NCBI RefSeq assembly: GCF_005239225.2
Contig: NC_133298.1
Span: forward strand, 2,914,001-2,978,000
Direction of reading: 5' to 3'
Source: Populus alba
Lineage: Eukaryota > Streptophyta > Magnoliopsida > Malpighiales > Salicaceae
DNA length: 64,000 nt
Of this stretch, positions 59,640 through 64,000 are shown piece by piece; within the stretch, counting starts at the first letter, position 1, and each line of letters starts with the position of its first letter. Position numbers and translations under genes: made by a program. The notes beneath the pieces are model-generated. The model was not told the origin of the DNA, made no database searches, and saw only the letters and a program-made list of their open reading frames with translations.

Positions 59640-60375
59640 GTTGGTCTATTCTTCTAGGCGACCTGCCCAAGTGAAAAACATGAAAGTGTTTTCAACAATG
59701 GTTTAGTGAAATACATGAAAGTGATTTCAACAATGGTTTTGTGAACTGACCCGTATGTGCAATACATGAGAGTGATTTCAACAATTTTTTTTTTTTTTGA
59801 CTACCACGATGATAAAATGCGAGGAAACTCGCAAGTGGTCTAATTGTTCCAGGCGACCTGCCCGATTGATAAAATGCGACGAAACTCGCAAGTGGTCTAA
59901 TTGTTCCAGGCGACCTGCCCGATGATAAAATGCGAGGAAACTCGCAAGTGGTCTAATTGTTCGCCCGATGATAAAATGCGAGAGAAACTCGCAAGTGGTC
60001 CAATTGTTCCAGGCGACCTGCCCGATTGATAAAATGCGAGGAAACTCGCAAGTGGTCTAATTGTTCCAGGCGACCTGCCCGATTGATAAAATGCGACGAA
60101 ACTCGCAAGTGGTCTAATTGTTCCAGGCGACCTGCCCGATGATAAAATGTGAGAAAAACTCGCAAGTGGTCCAATTGTTCCAGGCGACCTGCCCGATGAT
60201 AAAATGCGAGAAAAACTCGCAAGTGGTCCAATTGTTCCAGGCGACCTGCCCGATTGATAAAATGCGAGGAAACTCGCAAGTGGTCCAATTGTTCCAGGCG
60301 ACCTGCCCGATGATAAAATGTGATGAAAATCGCAAGTGGTCTAATTGTTCCAGGCGACCTGCCCGATGATAAAAT
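59640..60375. repeat. Tandem array of ~57-bp units with hairpins, in the element's 3' region
   Basis: About ten units share GGCGACCTGCCCGAT, TGATAAAATG, GCAAGTGGTCTAATTGTTCC. The GGCGACCTGCCC motif recurs near 59658, 59851, 59911, 60014, 60071, 60127, 60184, 60240, 60298 and 60353, at 55-60 bp steps in the main part. Each unit holds a small inverted repeat, such as TGCGAGGAAACTCGCA, whose loop varies (GGAAA, AAAAA, CGAAA). Because the unit is often 57 bp, frames stay open on both strands; these are not taken as genes. Tandem arrays in this position are known for plant LTR elements. Confidence 0.92.
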
Positions 60376-60416
60376 GCTTGAAAGTGAATGAGCTTCAGGG
60401 TTGATGAAAACTTCTA

Positions 60417-60655
60417 AAGGAAGTCATACCTGTACGGTTGAGATTTGATCTGTAAATCGATCTCAAAGATGATGTAAGCTTCTCACGAAAGTCTTACATG
60501 TACAATTGAGATTTGATTTGCAAATCAATCTCAAAGACCACGCTCAAGAAAGTCTTATATGTACAGCTGAGATCTGAGTTGTGAATGGATCAGGAAAGCT
60601 TCTCAAGGAAGTCTTGTATGTACGGTTGGGATTTGATCTTCTATTGAAAATGATG
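60417..60655 (+). repeat. Second tandem array, four ~60-bp units upstream of the antisense gene
   Basis: AAGTCTTACATGTAC-type blocks followed by TTGAGATTTGATYTG recur at about 60421, 60488, 60548 and 60608. The last unit ends about 20 bp before the TATA box of the antisense gene. Its position suggests an enhancer role, which is inference. Confidence 0.75.
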
Positions 60656-60670
60656 GCAGGAGCAAATTCC

Positions 60671-60679
60671 CTATAAATC
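60671..60679 (+). promoter_or_regulatory. TATA box of the antisense gene
   Basis: CTATAAATC stands 81 bp before the ATG at 60760, a normal plant distance for a short leader. It lies on the strand opposite to the retroelement genes. Confidence 0.6.
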
Positions 60680-60759
60680 ACGCAGTATTGGGCAAAAGAA
60701 ATCATCAACTTCTCACATTTTCAATACTCTCAGAGTTCTCAACTTTTGAAGTTTTAACC

Positions 60760-61014
60760 ATGTCTTCCTCTTCTTCTAATGCTAATCCAAACCTTGCTCC
60801 TGCGGCAGAGCCTGTAGTTTGGCGTACTACTTTTGAAGTGAATGGTCGTCCAGTTACAATAGAGGATACTGTAATGGACAATGAAGATATTGCTGTAGCC
60901 GTGGCTAGAGATTTGCTCCTTCCTCGTGATGAATTAATACTGGCAGCCAGGACCGATATTGAAGCAGTGAATAGTCACTTGCTCTCAGTATCAGAGCTAC
61001 TTCGTCTTTGGTGA
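60760..61014 (+). CDS. Antisense extra ORF of the retroelement, N-terminal part (84 aa)
   Basis: The ATG sits in a good context (AACCATGTC) and starts a Ser/Asn-rich head (MSSSSSNANPNLAPA), followed by a compact domain (VVWRTTFEVNGRPVTIEDTV, then AVARDLLLPRDELILAARTD). It ends at TGA 61012-61014. A second frame opens at ATG 61017, two bases later, and appears to be the continuation of the same protein in an ancestral copy. Plant Tat-lineage elements are known to carry such additional antisense ORFs of unknown function. No homology to a known domain was recognised. An in-frame upstream ATG at 60688 is possible, but it lies very close to the TATA box. Confidence 0.7.
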   Translation: MSSSSSNANPNLAPAAEPVVWRTTFEVNGRPVTIEDTVMDNEDIAVAVARDLLLPRDELILAARTDIEAVNSHLLSVSELLRLW

Positions 61015-61016
61015 AC

Positions 61017-61313
61017 ATGGCGGAGCGTCTTCATGCCAGAAGACTTGAGTTGAATACTCAAATTCCTGAGCTCCATAATCAGATTGAGAATTTAAGGAAA
61101 AGGCTCCATGATGAGAGACGTTACAGAAACGACTTGGAGAGGAGAAACGAAGAGCTCAATGCACGTGTTGACTTTTGGAGGGACTATGTTAACACACGAC
61201 ACCTCGAGTTCGAGGAACAGATGGAACGCATAATTAACCAGTTTGAGGAATTTCGAGTAATGATGGATCATCAGCGAGCTGAAAATATCCCTAATCGTCC
61301 TCGCAGTGTTTAA
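61017..61313 (+). CDS. Antisense extra ORF of the retroelement, coiled-coil part (98 aa)
   Basis: This frame is charged and almost wholly helical, with heptad-like spacing of Leu/Ile over about residues 5-85 (LHNQIENLRKRLHDERRYRN, LERRNEELNARVDFWRDYV), so a coiled coil is likely. It is open upstream to 61008 in this frame, overlapping the end of the first ORF. A one- or two-base indel in this copy, ribosomal frameshifting, or reinitiation at ATG 61017 could link the two. It ends at TAA 61311-61313; AATAAA at 61343-61348 (within ATGAATAAAAATCC) could serve as polyadenylation signal. Confidence 0.68.
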   Translation: MAERLHARRLELNTQIPELHNQIENLRKRLHDERRYRNDLERRNEELNARVDFWRDYVNTRHLEFEEQMERIINQFEEFRVMMDHQRAENIPNRPRSV

Positions 61314-63336
61314 CGTTTGTACTTGTAAACCATTATGCCCATGAATAAAAATCCATCTTTCTCGTCTTTATTCATGAATTTTGCTTTTATGGAATTGCCA
61401 CATTTGATATGATTTAAAGAACTTCAATTCATCTTTGTCTCGTTGGATCCCGTGAGGAGTTTGTTTTGAGAGATATCTGCAAAACAAATATGCGATGCTT
61501 GTGAAGTGAGATGATATGCAATGCATCTTCCCTGCTTTTGAAATATAGATCCCCGTTCATCTTGTTTGAGGGTTTTGACTTTGAGTGAGCTCTTTTGATT
61601 TACGCGTACTTCAAGTCTACTCAAGCTGATCCATGTTGTCCAATTTCTAAGATAAGCATTGTTTGAGTTTCCCAACAGTCACTGCACGTTTCTCTATTGG
61701 TAACTTCACTAAGAGAATCAGCTTCTCTGTGGCCCGACATTGTCCTGGGATTTCATCTGCATTTCTCGTACTGAAGATGTATCAGTTATCTTGTTATCTT
61801 GAAGAGTCAACCATCTCCTTTCATAGATACTGGACATCATAATATTTCAGTCCTCATGCTAGAAGAAGCCCACGGTTTATCACGTGTATTTTCCACTAGG
61901 GAAGCAAATTTCTTTGTGCCATTACAGATCTGGTCCATTACGGATCTAGTAACCGCTTCTCTACCCCCTGGGAGAATTAACTGCCTCATTTCATTTCCTC
62001 CTTTGCTCTTGTTGTTATTAGAATCTCTGATTTTCTAATGGTGCCTCGTAGTGTGCCATATATCCATTTTTCTTACAAAGAAAACCTTTTTTCAAAAATG
62101 ATTTTTTAAAAGATCTGTTTTGTTCCAGAGAACTGAAACTCTCAATGTCTGTTTATAACAATGTTCAGGCAACTCTGGGGCTTTATGTCGAATCTCTTAG
62201 TAAAAGTAATCTAAGATGAAGGCAAGTGATGAGAGGACCTTCTGCTTTGGTTTTCAAAGTGTTTAAGCGATTGCTTGAAGGTATTTTGAGACAAAAGAAG
62301 CAATTTGCCTTTTATCTTTAGAAACACTCTTTTTAACAGCATGAATAATAATGAGTAATTATTTGTTACGCCATGACTCTTTATGGAAAAGTCTCTTATA
62401 TTTTGAGAACGTCGTTTATTGATCCAGGTTGCTTACTTGATTAGAAAGGACTTCAAAGGCACGTAATGTAGTTTATGGCTCAAGGCTATAAAAGAAAGAG
62501 TATTTCATAAGCTCAAAAAGTGTTTAAGGGCTTATAAACTATAGATCACTATTATCTTGTCTTGGCATTTTCTTTTGCTACCTTGACAACAGAATGATGC
62601 TAAGTATTCCAAATGAGGAACTTCTATTTTCTTTTTGTTATTCCCATATTTGTTAGGAATTCTCTCAATTGTTTGGAATTTAATTGAATGCTTTGTTGTC
62701 AGATTTTCTTTATAAGCTCACATGCTTTCAAGACAATTTCCTTAATCATATTTCTCTGTTTGCCCCCTAGTATAGGGTGTGATCTTAGTGAAGGTTCTTG
62801 TGAAAGAAAAAAAAACTTTATATAGACTCGGCTCAAATTGGGACTGCAAAGGATAATTTTAAAGAAAGTGAAAGGAATATCAAAGATGGCCTTTCCTCAT
62901 TTCAAGTAAGATCAGTTAAAACCAATAAACTTTGTCCACATCCAGCGTAATGCTTTGGACTTGTAAGATACCACGTTTTGTGAGTCCATGACAAACTAAT
63001 GTACTACCAACCATTATTCATGCTGATAAAATGTGGATCCAAGACATAATTTGGGTGATAGTTGTTCCAATTGCATGTTTTGACTTGTTTGGTCATCTCT
63101 TTCAAGGGAATTACTCTGAACATTATTCTAAACAAATCATTGATTTATTTCATTGAAATCACAAACAAAATCAGTTATTTTAAAACCTCATTTAAGAAAA
63201 ATGGACTCTCTTGTCGAAAAAAAGTTTGAAAGATCAAATTGTTGAGCCATTGAGATCATGCATGGGCTTTTTGGTGAGGTATAATGCAAAGAGAATTTCC
63301 TGGCCAAAACTTTATTGATTTGATTGGATGAAACCA
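61314..63336. other. Retroelement 3' region between antisense gene and integrase
   Basis: About 2 kb with no supported frame. It is more GC-balanced than the intergenic DNA of the window and is presumably internal sequence of the element. TTGCCCCCTAG near 62760 resembles the polypurine tract of the opposite sense. Confidence 0.5.
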
Positions 63337-64000
63337 TCATACATAGTACTTTTTCACATAATCAGAGTTCACAGGCCTAGGTAAATCATCTCCATACATC
63401 CTAGTTAACAACAGAGCTCCTCCGGAGAATGCTTTCTTCACTACATATGGGCCTTCATAGTTTGGTGCCCATTTGCTTCGGTCTTCACTTGGTAATGGCA
63501 AGATTTTTCGTAGTACTAGATCCCCTTCTTCGAATCTTCTTGGTCGGACTTTCCGGTCATATGCTTTGGCCATCCTTCTTTGGTATAACTGGTGATGACA
63601 AATTGCAGCCAACCTCTTCTCACTTATCATGTTTAGCTGCTCATATCTCACTTTAGCCCATTCAGCTTCTTCTAGTTCAGATTCTATTAGTACTCTCAAA
63701 GATGGAATTTCTACTTCCAAAGGCATCACTGCCTCCATCCCAAATACTAATGAGTAAGGTGTAGCTCCAGTAGATGTCCTTACTGCTGTACAATATGCAT
63801 GCAGAGCAAAGGGAAGCATCTCATGCCAATCCTTGTACGTGACTACCATCTTCTGGATAATCTTCTTGATATTCTTGTTTGCAGCTTCGACAACACCATT
63901 CATCTTTGGTCTATAAGGAGACGAGTTTGAATGTTTAATTTTCCACTTCGTACACAATTCTGTGATTATTTTTCCATTAAAATTTTGGGCGTTGTCGGTC
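63337..64000 (-). CDS. Integrase C-terminal half of a Ty3/gypsy Tat-type polyprotein (partial)
   Basis: The frame is open at the window edge and stops at TGA (63337-63339). It begins in the catalytic core with TDNAQNFNGK (the second Asp of the DDE triad) and has the Glu in GVVEAANKNIKKI, followed by WHEMLPFALHAYCTAVRTST and GMEAVMPLEVEIPSL. The C-terminal chromatin- or DNA-binding part includes RRFEEGDLVLRKILP, GPYVVKKAFSGGALLLTRM and ends VKKYYV. This wording is typical of Tat/Ogre lineage integrases, which insert element cDNA into the genome. No stops interrupt the visible 220 codons, so the copy may be fairly young. Confidence 0.92.
   Translation of the reverse strand, partial: TDNAQNFNGKIITELCTKWKIKHSNSSPYRPKMNGVVEAANKNIKKIIQKMVVTYKDWHEMLPFALHAYCTAVRTSTGATPYSLVFGMEAVMPLEVEIPSLRVLIESELEEAEWAKVRYEQLNMISEKRLAAICHHQLYQRRMAKAYDRKVRPRRFEEGDLVLRKILPLPSEDRSKWAPNYEGPYVVKKAFSGGALLLTRMYGDDLPRPVNSDYVKKYYV

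Larger units (their letters stand above)
56540..64000 (-). mobile_element. Ty3/gypsy retrotransposon, Tat/Ogre lineage, 3' portion
   Basis: The order on the minus strand is: integrase end (63337-64000), a long non-coding 3' region (59515-63336), polypurine tract, 3' LTR. An additional gene in antisense orientation lies in the 3' region. This layout is known for Tat-lineage elements. The pol genes and 5' LTR lie beyond 64000. Confidence 0.8.

Noticed and set aside
59953..60369. Long repetitive frames on both strands (FINRAGRLEQL and FQATCPMIKCEKNSQVVQL types)
   Set aside because: They arise because most tandem units are 57 bp, a multiple of three; both strands are open equally and unit length varies elsewhere in the array.
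59640..60375. CRISPR-like spacing of repeats
   Set aside because: Whole units repeat without unique spacers, in plant retroelement DNA; it is an ordinary tandem array.

Overview
This window is nuclear DNA from a flowering plant. It has intron-containing genes with GT/AG borders, an AGO2-type Argonaute, an NPR3/4-type immune receptor, an RPM1-type NBS-LRR relic, a nuclear tRNA-Pro and several plant transposon classes. Gene content, repeat style and the AT-rich intergenic DNA best fit Salicaceae (Populus or Salix); that placement is inference. A run of exactly 500 N (7412-7911) marks a draft-assembly gap. Exon borders and repeat edges were read by hand and are approximate where noted.

Layout. 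1-1.9 kb: last exon of a VAMP72-type R-SNARE (+) converging on a single-exon TAF8-like histone-fold gene (-). 2.9-5.5 kb: a decayed RPM1-like NBS-LRR pseudogene (+) containing a small retro-insert with target-site duplications. 5.5-17.6 kb: gene-poor DNA with the gap, a tRNA-derived SINE with a 13-bp target-site duplication, and a GC-rich inverted-repeat (Mutator-like) MITE. 17.6-23.7 kb: AGO2 (+, three exons, 1031 aa) with a duplicated proximal promoter and a near-perfect miR403 site in its 3' UTR. 26.7-30.5 kb: a LIN/CERBERUS-like ARM protein gene (-, seven exons) that stops after a frameshift and has no WD40 part. 34.7-35.8 kb: a diverged non-coding direct duplication. 38.3-42.5 kb: an NPR3-like gene (+, four exons, 586 aa) with TGACG motifs next to its TATA box.

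43.2-47.5 kb holds a MITE, a degenerate satellite-like array of about 160-bp units and other repeats. 47.5-55 kb is a rearranged duplication cluster: a chimeric fragment copied from the NPR3 locus, an unknown membrane ORF, two copies of a secreted six-cysteine peptide gene in inverted orientation, a broken mTERF fragment and a tRNA-Pro with an oversized T-loop. From about 56.5 kb to the end lies the 3' half of a minus-strand Ty3/gypsy element of Tat/Ogre type: a presumptive 3' LTR of about 3 kb, a polypurine tract, and the end of the integrase at the right edge. Between them, on the opposite strand, is an extra gene with its own TATA box, two tandem-repeat arrays upstream and a coiled-coil product.

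The three intact host loci, AGO2, NPR3 and the peptide pair, are all of families linked to defence or silencing, but nothing in the sequence shows they act together. The most unusual unit is the antisense gene in the retroelement; the second is the inverted peptide-gene duplication.
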